A stretch of 64,000 bases of DNA. Origin: Kingdonia uniflora (taxonomy: Eukaryota; Streptophyta; Magnoliopsida; Ranunculales; Circaeasteraceae). Below are positions 36,203 through 48,441 of this stretch, piece after piece. Positions within the stretch are counted from its first letter, which is position 1, and each line of letters opens with the position of its first letter. The notes under the pieces are model-generated. The model saw only the letters and a program-made list of their open reading frames with translations. It had not been told where the DNA came from and ran no database searches. The stretch covers positions 1,240,001-1,304,000 of the forward strand of contig JACGCM010002659.1 of assembly GCA_014058105.1 (NCBI GenBank), given 5' to 3'. The translations under genes and the position numbers were made by a program.

Positions 36203-37473
36203 CTATGCAGAGGTGTCGCAACATACTGAGAAATGCCTTTGTTCTCAACCTCGACGAAGAAAGGATTCGTGAGAACTACCCTCAATGAAATCAGTTTAAG
36301 AGGAATCTCAGAAGTCATCGTCACATCGAGGATAACAGAGAATAACCTCCTCTTGCTAATCATAACCTACGGATTCTATCTAGTAACTAAACTTACATTA
36401 TTGCGGGTTTTACTAACTTATCAAACCCTTAAGTACTCTCGTCTAAGGTATGCTAAACGGATAACCAGTAGGTGTCCTAAACAATTAACCTTATACTAAC
36501 CTAATCACAGATGTAATATACTATACTAGGCATTTCTATAACTCACGAATAAGCATAATAATCTAGTTATTTTGGAAGATAAAAATCGCCTGATAAAACC
36601 ACTCTCGGAACGACAATCTCGGCGAAACTGTCCAAACAGCACCCTAACATAAATGTGCTCCGCGAATCAACTTTTGGAACTCCAAATCAATCACGGAAAG
36701 GACTAGGAACACCACAACATCAACCACTATCAAGACCTGGAACCCAATTACAATTCGAACAAAGTATCCTCACCCGAAACTGAGTTTCAAATCAGCACTA
36801 CAACTGAATTCAGCAACAAAACTGCATCGAAACCCACGATTCACCACGCTAAGCTGTGCTACTCCGATCACCCACAACGCATTAAGATATACCACTTTAA
36901 ACCCACCTAATCAGCTGCCCAACAATTACACATCCAGTTTTCCAGGTGGGTAAAAACAACCCTCACTTTACCTCTAGAACAACAGCAATAAGGGCAGCAA
37001 GAACTTAAACAAAATAGTAACAATTGCTAGTTTTAGGCAGCCCTCTCTCGATAACAGCCGCAACTTCTTTCTAGAGAAGCCACACCTCCTCTCTAGAATA
37101 GCCACACTTCCTCTTCCCAACCACAATAGAAACCACAAAACCCAAAGCACCAAACTCCCTAAAAAAAACCAATCGAAGACCGCCTATACGCCATTATAAC
37201 GCTCCCATCATCATCAATCCTAGCAATTTCGATGTTGGAGGGACCAACCTTGCTGGGGATGGTGAACTTGAGAGGATATTTAGAGAAGCAAGGAGTAACT
37301 ATCAATTTGTCTCCGATCTTCATCACCACCACCAAACCCGTCTCCATATCCCTTCTCTCAAACGGCAACAACTCTTCCTCCCTTTACTCTCAAACTGCAG
37401 CAACTCTTTCTCCCTCACTCTTACTTCAATCTGAAAATGGTTCTTCTCTCTCTTCTATTAATCTTGTTTTCAG

Positions 37474-37600
37474 CCCACAATGGCAGCCCACAATAGCATC
37501 AACCAAGCCCTGTTTTTAGCCCACAATAACATTAATTAAGCCCTGTTTTCTACCCACAATGGCAGCCCACAATAGCATCAACCAAGCCCTATTTTTAACA
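37474..37600. repeat. short tandem repeat in solo LTR, 79-bp period
   Basis: The block CCCACAATGGCAGCCCACAA followed by TAGCATCAACCAAGCCCT occurs at 37474 and 37553. A diverged third version (AGCCCACAATAACATTAATT) lies between. Confidence 0.7.
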
Positions 37601-37791
37601 GGACTCCTCCTCCCACAACAGAGTTTAAGCAATAGCCACAACAAAGTCTACCTCCTACGGGTAAAACGGTGTTCTAATGTTCACATCGATAGTAAGCCTA
37701 AATACCATACTAATAGCTACAACAATAAAATGATGAAACACAATACATGATGTCAAAAAAATAAAATATGGATGCATAATTAAATATAGAA

Positions 37792-37793
<2 letters not shown>

Positions 37794-37830
<37 letters not shown>
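37794..37830. repeat. (TA)n microsatellite at solo LTR end
   Basis: About 18 TA units lie 22 bp inside the right boundary of the solo LTR. Confidence 0.9.
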
Positions 37831-37835
<5 letters not shown>

Positions 37836-37857
37836 AAATTTGGGTCATTACAGAAAA

Positions 37858-38922
37858 CCTAAATTTTGAAATTGTACCAATTATATACTAGAATATTTTG
37901 GGCTATCTTAAGCTAGATGTACTATCTTTTTATTAGTGACTAATACAAATTAGCTTGACATATTTTAAAAACATGCACTTTACAGTAGTTTTGCAATTAA
38001 TACCTTTAATAAATTTTTGCTCAGTGTAAGGGAAATTTAGTATTTATGTTAGGAATAGTTTGCTACAAGGGAGACAACTGCCTAAGAATAAATTCATTCC
38101 TAAGAATAAATAATAAGACAAATTTGTTCTATAAACTTTTACGCTGCAAGGCTACTCACATGATTAAGAGCTAAAAAAAGAAAAATTATCACCAATCTCG
38201 AGTTTGACGATGAACTATGTGAAAGGAGCACAAGAAAATGTTACTTGTGAGAATCCTGAGTCTAGGTCATGATTGGGCACCACACTCTGACAACCTTAGC
38301 TAACTAGCGGGGATTGTCGACCGAAAACTCCTTGTAATGGAGGCTTCACTAAGGACAATGTACTCAATAAGAAAAGGCTTACAAAATAATTGAAAAAAGT
38401 AAAATCTAGGAAGACAAATTGACTAAGGCACTTGTCGAACTGATCATTGAATTTATTCCAGTAAATATTAGACTACCAAATAACTGAGTAAATTATTCTA
38501 GACAACGTATTAGGCGATAAAACAATTTTCACTGTACACTCAAATATAGCTAAAGCAAAATACTTGAATCTCTTTCTAATCTTGAGGTAGTACCTCTATT
38601 TTTGGATAAACTTAAAATATTCTTTGGCATACTTAGGAGAATAACGAGTTTAAGTATTTTTCAATCGGTATATTTTTACCACAACTAAGTAAGGATAAGT
38701 TCACAGGAAATGAGTTATGTGTATTCTAGAATTGTTTAAAATGTTATTATTGACTTTTGTGGGTATAGTCACTGCAAACCCTCACGAGACAATACTTGTC
38801 CACCAGGCTAAACTTGGTGGTTTAACGGCTTGTTGCATATGCAAAATGCAATCGCGCTTCCTACGAAAGTGGCTATTATTTTATTTTACTTGGGACGTGC
38901 AAAAGACAAGTTTGGAGGTATT
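37858..38922 (+). other. Athila-like 3' untranslated stretch and polypurine-like tract
   Basis: Continues the element after the nested solo LTR. No coding sequence is recognised. It ends with AAAAGACAAGTTTGGAGGTA directly upstream of the LTR at 38923. That resembles the Athila polypurine tract and supports reading the next LTR as this element's 3' LTR. Confidence 0.5.
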
Positions 38923-40167
38923 TGATGAGCACGTAATTATGAGATTTTTAATATACCCAAACATGTATTTTAGTCATCCATTATATTTAATTTAGGGTAC
39001 TTATGTACATTTGTTTGATTGCAGCTATTAGAGATGTATATTAGATACCAAGCTCTTAAAGTCAAGTAAAAGTCTCTCTAGCAGTTCATAGCACAAAAAG
39101 TTAAAGACATAATATATTTGGTCTCAAGATTGAAGAAATATATACACAAATATTCTTGGCGAATAAGATCAAATATTATATTGCATCCAAGATCCTTGAA
39201 GATATTTTATATTAAAGATATATCCAAGAGTTTCTATGAAGAAATATCTCTACATCACTTAAGGAAATTATATGCATTAATATTAGCTAATTGGTTGTAA
39301 TATTAGAAGATATTATTGTGCAAATATGCTATAGAATTTAACGTATAGTTTCTAAATTTGGGTTCCTTCCCCTATAAAAGGAACCCTCTCCCCATTGTAA
39401 TTGGGCATCTCATATTGGATCAACTTTAGAAGAAATAAAATCTTAGTTTTATTTAATTTTCTTCTCTCTATTTTATTTTGTTATGTAAATAATTAGTTGC
39501 TAATGTGATGAAGTCCGAGATGAGCGGCTAATCTCCTAGCTAAGGCTAGGATGAGGCCTCTTCTTAAATGAGAAATAGTTGATATTAATTAGGTTCTAAT
39601 TAGTTTTTTCTTAGTTTTACGATTGATAAGTTAGTGCATCATATCAAAGGCTTGACCATAGCTTTGGTTTGGTGTACGATAACTTTGGATACTAATAAGT
39701 GCTACTAACCATAAACTGGATTTGGAGATCTAGAAAGAGGAAACACTAGAGAGCTCACTCAAGCCTAGCCTTGGTTGAGTTGATAATTCTCTAAGATGTT
39801 CTTCACCATCACTTAAAAGCATAACCACTAAATGCATGACTATAGATTTAGTAGTTTCTTTTACAACATCGTATGTGTCTTAACACGAACATATGATGGG
39901 TAGAGATATTAGGATCTAGTTGTATATCAATTAGTGCTTTGAAAGGTAGAGGCCAAGTCCGAATCTTAGCTCCTTTTCTCATTAAGTTTTATATTTAGTT
40001 TTTATTTACTTCTTTTTAGATTTATCTCTTATAAAACTATAATTCGGCTTATAAAGTATTTGTTTTCCCAAACCTCCCTATGGATTCGATCCCACTCATT
40101 CGTGCTACAATTCGACAACCGTACTTTGAGCGGGTATTTTGCTAGAGGCCCTAAAAACCTCTTATCA
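38923..40167 (+). repeat. complete Athila-like LTR (1245 bp), 3' LTR or solo
   Basis: Starts TGATGAGCACGTAATTATGA and ends AAAACCTCTTATCA. It is flanked by GTATT on both sides (38918-38922 and 40168-40172). A purine-rich tract upstream suggests a 3' LTR of the element starting at 29447, while the matching pentamers suggest an independent solo LTR. The 60-codon open frame at 39118-39300 mirrors one in the other full LTR and is not a gene. Confidence 0.88.
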
Positions 40168-40172
40168 GTATT

Positions 40173-42460
40173 CATCAAGGTTAATTTAGTTTCCGTGTTA
40201 TTAATTTTCTAACATAAAACTTCATTTCGAATAATTTATTTAAGCTTAAGCTTGTTCACTATGGCTAATTATTCTTCAAAAATTAATTTATTTGTCCATA
40301 GAGACGTGTTATTTTGAAGCTAAACATTATATCTAGTCATCTGGCTCTTAGTCTACCTTTGAAGATTATAGCTTCCATGATAGCAGCAGCTGTGGCACTA
40401 TGCAGTTGCAGTTTTATTACAAAGATGTTACCACTACATGCTATTGTAAAGAGTAATTAAGTTTACCAATGCAAGGCTCATTGAACATAATTTACTTTAT
40501 CATGATGCAGTATTTAGTATTCCTTCAAATGTTCGACCACATAATAATTTTAATGACTCGAAATGGATTGTGCGAAACTTGATTTTTCATATATATGCTT
40601 AAAATAACGGCTGGGGCTCCAAATATTTGGATACCAAACGAAGAATTACAAAATAATTAGATCTCTAAAACAGAACATTCTTAAAGATTTTTTCTTAGGC
40701 TCTAAATACATAAATATGTTTTAGGAATTAGGGTAGCTAATTGTAATCCCTTCCCCAAGAACGATACATGGAAATGTTAATTGAAAAATTAAATAAAATC
40801 AAACATAATGATTTACCCAGAGGAAGGAAGTGAAAATCCTTTTTAGGTAAAAACCACACTCTGCACGGATAATCCACTAATTAAAGATCAAAGGTAACAA
40901 TCACTCAAGCTTTCTCAAAGCTTTAATGGAGTCTCTCAAACCCTAACTTTCACACTAGGATTAAACTCATATTGGGCTATCTTCAATAATTAAGAAACAC
41001 TCTAAATATCCTTTATATACTTGGGAGGACATTACATAAGTTAGGGCTCAAAGTATGAATCACGAGGCAAACATACGATCATAAAACAATCTTGAAAAAG
41101 CTATAATATGAGGTATGCTTGAATATAGACTAAAGTCTATTTGAATTGACCTGTGTCTGAGACATTTATTCAAACAGAGACCAAAGTCTATTCAAATATA
41201 GAGGTCTCTGCCTCTTCTGTTTAAACAAACTAAAGTCCTGTTCGAACATAAACACTAAAAAAATTACCGAAAAGATTTTTTCACCTTTGTCTTTGCCCTA
41301 GTTTGTCCCTCGAACATAATGACTTCTACGAATGCCAAATTTGAATTCATTACTCAACAATCTCCCAGTTAAAATCGAATTTATCGTAACCCATCTCTAG
41401 ATCTCAATAATGAATTGCTCGTGCTACCCCGGACCTTTAACCATGAAGACCCACTTACAAAATTTCACAATCATCAACAAATCTCTCACTTGAAATTTGA
41501 AATGTTAGGTTCCCGCAACTTTACCCACCTTCAAAATAACTACATTTGTAGCCATGTCAAACTGAACTCCTAACGTCTAAATCTACCGTACCATACTCAA
41601 CCATGTGATAATGTTTTTGAATATTTTTTAACCAATTTTTTTTCAAGAACATCCCCTTGCAAACTTTCAAAGTTGCACCGTACTTATGCTTTTTCAATCA
41701 ATGATACAATTAAAATTTTTCATCTCGATACCCAAGTAGCTTCGGTAATACCACAAAACTGTTGCCCTTTTCCATGTTACTACTATACTCCACTATCACA
41801 AGTGTACACAACCCCGCAAGCTGAACAAGAATCACTCATAACTATAAGCTACAACCAAATCTTCTTCGAATACATAATATTCTTTATTAACATCTCACAA
41901 CTCCCACTTCATGGAAAATCTCTTGTCTCATGTAAACCATAACATACATTGGCAAAGAAATCATTAATGAGTTAGACATACCTCGATCTGAACTCATATC
42001 ATATTCCATAGCAAAAAAAATACGTGTTTCAGACCCAAAGTAAATGACAAATGGCGTAGGTGCTACCAAATAACATTTCAACCAGTCTTAGTGTACCATA
42101 TCAATCACAACATCAGCTTCACATTTTTTCTGTTTGAGCTATACCATAGGCCAATACATTGGTCCAACCCTTTATTGAGATAACCGTTCCCATGACTCTT
42201 TAATCTCACTAATGTTAGAACTTACATACGCAAATAGCATATCATCTATACTCAAAGAACGGACGATCCATGAGTTCTCAAAACTCAAAATATCAACAAT
42301 GGTCTCCGTAGTGTTTCCTAAACCCACCAATAATATAAACAAATCTAGTATCGAGACCTATCATTTTGGTTTATGTTTTGAACACGCATATGAGCTCTCA
42401 TGTACACTAGGCCAAAAAGAGTAAATATTGACACTTTTGGATATGCATTTATGACCGGGC
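40173..42460. other. stretch without recognised gene
   Basis: No domain was recognised on either strand. Position 41120-41255 has several TTCAAA/TTCGAA-like hexamers spaced through AAGTCTATT-type sequence, reminiscent of the LTR arrays but without recognisable LTR ends. The open frames at 41673-41942 and 42212-42424 show no domain. An old transposon is possible. Confidence 0.45.
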
Positions 42461-44177
42461 AGGTGTGCTACAAATTTTTAACATCCTTTAACAGTCATAA
42501 TCTTATTACTATAGTCGTTTATTCTTTATTTTCTCTTATTTGCGTTATAAAAAATACGACTGTACATTTCATTGGAAAACAAATCTAATTTAGGCGGTTT
42601 ATATAGTCGTTTTGATTAATTAACCTAAAACTACTATATGAAAAAGAAAATAGAAGAGTCCGCCCAATATCTCCAAATTCTTGAAACTACCCGCCAACGC
42701 CCTCCCTTTTTCTCCTACAGTCGACACCAACAAGAGTTTCAAATTTGGAAATTTCTAGCCAAATCCCCTGATCTTTGTATGCACTTCTCTAAAAAAAAAT
42801 TCCCCCGCATAAATTTAACACCTAAAAAGCCCTAATCCCGATCGATTTTGCCTCCAACAACAGCGCCACAATCCAATTTTAGTTATGGGTTTAAGCTCTA
42901 TAAATCTCTGATTTCCATTTGAATTTTAACTAATTTCAGTCATTTATTCCTCTTTCGTATCTTCCCTCTATTTTTTGGTTATTCATGGAGAAGATGGAGA
43001 TAGGTATTGTGTTGTAGGGATTTACTGCAATATGGTTTGTCGAAGAATCATCTATTTTTTCCCTTTAAAATTTTAATTTCAATAAAGTTTTAGGGATCGA
43101 GAACTTCTTAAGGACTTCTTTTCCATCATATTTGATTCCTAGCAGTGAAAGCTTCTTGATTCAACTTGGAAACAGTGTGAGATTATAAAGAATTTTAAAA
43201 GTAGAAAGAGGTTTGTAATCTTATGGATTTTTTATTGTTAATTTTTTATTTACTAAATGTCAATAAACAGCATATTAATTTTCTAACCTTGAATACAAAA
43301 TTTAAGGATTTTCCTATTTTTGTTAGTATTTGAATTTTTTTGTATGTCAGATTTCTAGGGTTTCTTATTCTTCATCTTTTTAATGTCTGATATCCTTATC
43401 ATAATCTTGTGTTACAGATTTAAGATTTTTTGTAGTAACTTTCTCTTACTATATAAATCTCGTTATCTTCGTTGTAAGAGGTAAGATTTAGAGGGTCTGT
43501 CTTTTAATATTACCTATGATTTCAAATTACAATGAGTTTTGTTACATGGTTGTTGTGATTCTGCATATGGGTAACTATTTTATTAGTATTAGTATTTTGG
43601 TATAAAGGCGTTAAGAGCTAAATAGGATTATGTAAAACGGTTGTATTATTTGGTTGGGGGATGCAATGCTCTTGAGCGATTAATTTTTAAAAGATTGTGA
43701 AGAATGTTGCAGAAGTTGAGAGTCTTAGCTATAAAGGTCTTAATGGCTGACTTAGAATCTAAAATAATCCATGGTCCTAATGGAGCAGGCGTTGGGCTTT
43801 GTTGTTCTTTAGCTTTTCAGAGTTATTCGATTAGTATATATGATGGGTTGATTAGTATTGGAAAGGGGAAACATTCTTTTCAAAATCTTGTTTTCCAGTG
43901 GCTTCATACAAAATCTAATTGTAGTGTTCAATATGTTGGGCTTAGCAGTTGGGACAAGCATGTCAGTTTTAGGAACGTCAATGTGATGTTTTCAAGCAGA
44001 ATCAGAGTTCCTCGTGGAAACATGTGATTAGTCATGATGGAAATGAAGGAGAAGTGGATGACGAAGACGAGTCGGGAGACAAATATGAAGGTCATGAAGA
44101 ATGGGGTCTTTTAAGTTTTCTTGAAAGATTGGAGTTATCGGATGTGTTTTTTGTTGTTGGCATAGAGGAAAAGGTTG

Positions 44178-44293
44178 TTCCTACTCACAAGGTCATCTTG
44201 GGTGTATCGGGAAGTGTTCCTATCAGTTCGTGCAATTCCTGTACATAAGGTCATCATGGGTGCATCGGGTAGTTTTCCTAACAGTTCGTGCAA
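44178..44293. repeat. 58-bp tandem duplication inside the BTB exon
   Basis: Unit 1 is 44178-44235 and unit 2 is 44236-44293. Both contain AAGGTCATC, GGGTG-ATCGGG and CAGTTCGTGCAAT. Because 58 is not a multiple of three, the duplication shifts the frame in the middle of the BTB fold. Confidence 0.88.
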
Positions 44294-47200
44294 TAAAGAT
44301 AGCATCCAACTTCTTGGTGTAGACTACCTAATTCTTCATGCTCTTCTTCAGTATATTTACACTGGTCGAACGCAAGTGAGTTACATAGATAAATTGGACT
44401 TTGTTTCAATTATTTAATTTGACAATGATTACTAACTTGATGATTAATGGCATGTAAATATTTTAAAGTCAGAACTTGGTCCCTTGAGGGACCTGGGCAT
44501 ACAATTTGAAGTTTTTTCTTTGGTAAAGCAATGCGAGGAAATACTGGAACGCTTTAAGGAGAATAAAAAACTATTTGAATCAGGCAAGAAAGTGGAGATT
44601 TTATATCCTTTGTCTTGACCACAGCGTTATGCGGTCTTTCCTTTTGAACTCCCTATCAGTGTTCAAAGGCTCACCCAAATACTTTTAACCAGTGACTATT
44701 GCGACTTGGACATATATATTAAAGGGCATGGACTTGTTTCCTGGGAACACAAGCTCATCCATAGTTTATGGAGTATCCCATTTATGAAGGTGAGCAACGT
44801 TCCACTCTTTTGTTTCATTGTGTCTCGTCAAATTTTTTCTATCACTTATGTTCCATTTTAAGTTATGCTGCACATATATATGCAGGGGTGAAGTTCCCGT
44901 ACTGGATGAGGCTCATACTACAACAAGAGTTACTTGTATTATGCACAAGTTTAATGGACAAGGTGGCGGGCAATAGTTGGTTATTAGTCTGTGAAATTGA
45001 CTGTATGAAATATGTTGCAGGATTCAGTCTGTTCTGTACTCCAAGTGGTAACCTCGATTCCTTCCTGCAAAATTCTTGAAGAAACACGTGAGAGGAAATT
45101 TTCCAGGTCCTTCAATTATTGCAAAACAGCCAGCAATGACTTCGTATTACTAGATGAGACTACTTTCAGGGATATTCTTCAGGTGTGTTCTCAATGTTCA
45201 TAAATTTGAGATTAAATATTTCAGAAAGTTAGGAAGAAGTCTAAAATAAATCTACTCCATAAATGAAAAGATTTTTTTTATATTTCGGTGGGGACTGAAT
45301 CTTCTTAGAGCCCTCAACTCATAAACTATTAATATTATGCATTATTTAGTGCAATACATATTGCATAATGACACAATACATATTGTATAAAGATGCAGTA
45401 TGTTGTATTTTGATTACAACAATGCCACTTAATTCTCTTGGGGATCTTCAGAAAATTCTAAAACAACTAACTAGCTATCGCGCTTGTTAGATAGAAAAAA
45501 TGCTAAAGATTGATTTTAGTAGAAGTAAAACACACCAACCTTCTATCCTAGATGTTGAAACCGATCTTGTTGCCTGACCTGCTTCCTTGAATAAGTCAAC
45601 TTAAGATGGAATCAAGTGAATGAGGATTTGAAACACTCACTTCCTACACCATTACCTAAAGTCCCTCTCACACAGGGCACGGTTTATGTCTAGAGTGGCT
45701 GTCCACATGCATAGGACGGGACTCACCTATTAGTGGGTAACACTCCAAAAAATTCCTACTTTAGAGGCAATGCTTGTGAAGTATATCCCACAATTGTGAT
45801 GGTCAAAGGTTGAAAAATTGTGGGCATAATTGAGTTGGGAGCGTCTTGGAGATGAGGTTTAATCAACAATTTGAGTATATCCCAAAATTAGAGCCACATA
45901 ATATTAAATAGATCTTGGACTCGACAGATCTTAATAGTTCTGGTTTCTCCTTTCTCAGTCTTCTTTCAGATTATTCAGGATTGAAAAGTTGTTTATTTGA
46001 GGATCTAAGATAAAAATTGCTCTATATAATCATGGGTACTGGAACATTTGAGGTTACCAGCTAGCCAACATAAGCTAATTCTCAAAGCTGTCCCTTTTGC
46101 TAGTATTTCCGCACCCATAGATTTAGAGTTAAAGCCTAACTCGATAGGCAGAGAAAACCTTACTTGAATAAGGCGCGATATGGAGTCAAAGAAATTCATT
46201 CACACGGTCAACTATTTTTTGGGCCATATTGAACTATTTTTGTTGAACCCTTGAGATATCTGTGAATAATTGAAAATTGATATATATCACTTGTAACTGA
46301 CATAACATTTAATTTGTAGTCAACACGATTAGCTAATTTCTTCAGGTAGCCAGATTTCTTGTTGGGATGTGTACTTCCTTTTCATTCGTACCTGAAAGAA
46401 GCTCCTGGGGGCATTTTTCATTTATCTTGTAAATATGCTTATAGTTACCTTACGGGCTTGAACAATGCTGACTGGATATATTCTCCCTCTGATCTCCATT
46501 CTGCTAGAGGTTACTATACTTTCTTGACGAGAACTTGGTAATTTGGAGTAGTAAAGAATAGCCTTTGGTTGCTATAGCATTCTGTCTAATAGATTCTGAG
46601 CTTTCTTGGCTCTTAAAGTAAATCATAAGCTTCGGGTTATTGTACCAATCAATTTCTGTAGCTGGATTCATCCTTTCCCCAAAGTTATTGCTCTTAACAT
46701 AAATGGATGTATGGGAGACCAGTCCATTACGGCAACCAAGGTCTATCCATTCAACTTTTGTAATGTCCCGGATTTTCAGGTTGTTTTATTTATTATTTTT
46801 TTATTTAGTATTATTATCATTATTCTTAATGTCAAGTTGGGCGTGGATTCCTTTTTGATATCGTTTTGGTGGTTTGATGGTTTTGGTAGTTTGGGCGTTT
46901 TAGTTTGATTGTGTGGTGTGTGTTCGAAGAGCGGTTTCTATATCTGAAAGGGGTTTTCTGCTTCTCTCCTCTGTGTGGGCTGTAGTTTTTTCGATTCCTG
47001 ACATTTTTGGCGTTTTCAATTTTTGTTCTGGGTTGGAGAAATAGGGATTAGCTACCCCTGGTTTCTAAACGCCTATCAGACCGTCGTCGGACTCCTTCCA
47101 TCCATTTTATTCCGTCCAGTTAAGTTTCTAGCCGTTATATTCCTTTTTTGGGTTTTAGGAATTCTGGTGGCCGTTCAGCAGTAGAGGTGGTGCTAGACCT

Positions 47201-47305
47201 TGGGAACCCTTTGTGGTGGCTGTTCGGGTTGTTCCAGTCTTCTGAGGGTCTTGGAGTTGTGTGTGTGTAGTTCAGGAAGACCTCAGAGTAGACTTTCCCA
47301 GATTG

Positions 47306-47502
47306 TCGTTCGAACGAGGTTCCTAGTCGTTCGAACGAATCATTGTGTTTTCTGACCATTTTCTGCGCCTTCTGGACGTTTTGGCCATTGGACAGAATTG
47401 TCGTTTGAACGAGATTTAGTATCGTTCGAACAAATTGACTAACCTCCTAGAATTTGGCCCAAGGCCTCTTGGTTGTTCGAACGACTTTTGAACTCGTTCG
47501 AA
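47306..47502. promoter_or_regulatory. TTCGAA array in solo LTR, with 12-bp palindromes
   Basis: Five exact TTCGAA hexamers (47309, 47330, 47425, 47476, 47497). Two are extended to the perfect 12-bp palindrome TCGTTCGAACGA (47306-47317 and 47327-47338). The array sits upstream of the CT-rich leader, as in the Tekay-like LTRs. Confidence 0.6.
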
Positions 47503-48393
47503 CGACTTTCATTTGTTTCAACTACTTAAGTCTTTCTTCCTCATTTCTTTTGGTTGGTTTCCTGTTTGGCACTGCTTGGATGACTTGAGAGAGAGAAAGA
47601 GAGTTCCAGAGAGAGGATTAATCACCTCCATTAATCATCCCCTCTCCTCCACTCATTACCTCCTTATCTTCTTCATCATCCTCTCCTCTCCCTAACCTAA
47701 TCTCCTCACCTCAATACTCTTCACCCAATCCTTTCCCTCGCTCGCGGATCCTTGTCGGGCTTTGCCGCGATCATCTCTCCTATCCTAGGTAAGTGATTCT
47801 TGTTTCCCTTCCATCAATTTTGCTTGATTTGGCGTAGGTTGATTTCTAGTATTTGGGTTTTGTTATTGTTTCCTTAAATTGATTGGGGGTTTGTTGTTCT
47901 CCATTGTTGGTGTTAGATTATCAGGCGTTCCGTGGCTGTTCCGTGGATTCTGGGTTAGGTTTCTGAGTTAGATTTTCTGTCGGACTTAGATTATTATCAG
48001 GCGAGTTTTATCTTCATGAATAACTAGATTATTATCTTGATTGGTGAGTTATAGGAATGCATGCCCAGTATAATATATTATATCTGTGATTAGGTTAGTA
48101 TTGGGTAAATTGCTTATGTCACCTTTATGGGTTAACCGTTTAGTTTACCTTAGACGAGAGTATTTAAGGGTTTGATATGTTAGTAAAACCTGTAATAAAG
48201 TGAGTTTAGTTACTAGATAGAACCTGTAGGTTTTGATTAGCCAGAGGAAGATATTCTCTGTCGTCGACGTGACGATGACTCCTAAGATTTCTCTTAGACC
48301 AATTTCTTTGAGGGTGGTTCTCGCGAATCCTTTCTTCGTAAGGGTAGAGAACAAAGGCATTTCTCAATATGTTGTGACACCTCAGCGTCGCTA

Positions 48394-48397
<4 letters not shown>

Positions 48398-48439
<42 letters not shown>
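48398..48439. repeat. (AT)n microsatellite inside solo LTR
   Basis: About 20 AT units, equivalent to 36157-36197 in the partner LTR. Confidence 0.9.

Positions 48440-48441
<2 letters not shown>

Larger units (their letters stand above)
33472..37852 (-). mobile_element. solo LTR, 4381 bp, minus orientation, with GAAAA target duplication
   Basis: In + coordinates it starts TGTCATGCCCCAAAATCCAG and ends TTTGGGTCATTACA. GAAAA flanks both sides (33467-33471 and 37853-37857). Its partner is the plus-strand solo LTR at 46759-51054, co-linear in opposite orientation. No primer site or pol lies between two LTR copies, so it is a solo LTR left by recombination between the two LTRs of one element. It splits the 3' part of the Athila-like element. 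It contains (TA)n at 36157-36197 and 37794-37830 and a 79-bp-period repeat at 37474-37600. Open frames inside are not called as genes. Confidence 0.87.
29447..40167 (+). mobile_element. non-autonomous Athila-like element with a nested solo LTR
   Basis: Parts in order: truncated 5' LTR (29447-30115), tRNA-Asp-type primer site, leader homologous to the element at 1-8584, only the C-terminal tail of gag (about 31620-32000), an unrecognised open frame (32197-33123), the post-coding segment typical of Athila (33180-33350), a 3' untranslated stretch broken by a foreign solo LTR (33472-37852), a purine-rich tract, and a complete LTR (38923-40167). Gag core, protease, RT, RNase H and integrase are absent. 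It could only have moved with enzymes supplied by autonomous relatives. The 3' LTR could alternatively be an independent solo LTR. Confidence 0.7.

Noticed and set aside
36151..36499. Similar frames in the two 4.3-kb solo LTRs (also 48145-48472) as a conserved protein
   Set aside because: Similarity is explained by LTR homology, and frames are open on both strands and run into the (AT)n tract. No domain is seen.
42638..42835. Open frame just upstream of the BTB copy as its missing N-terminal exon
   Set aside because: The peptide shows no similarity to the N-terminal region of At2g30600-like proteins, and the sequence is low-complexity and pyrimidine-rich.
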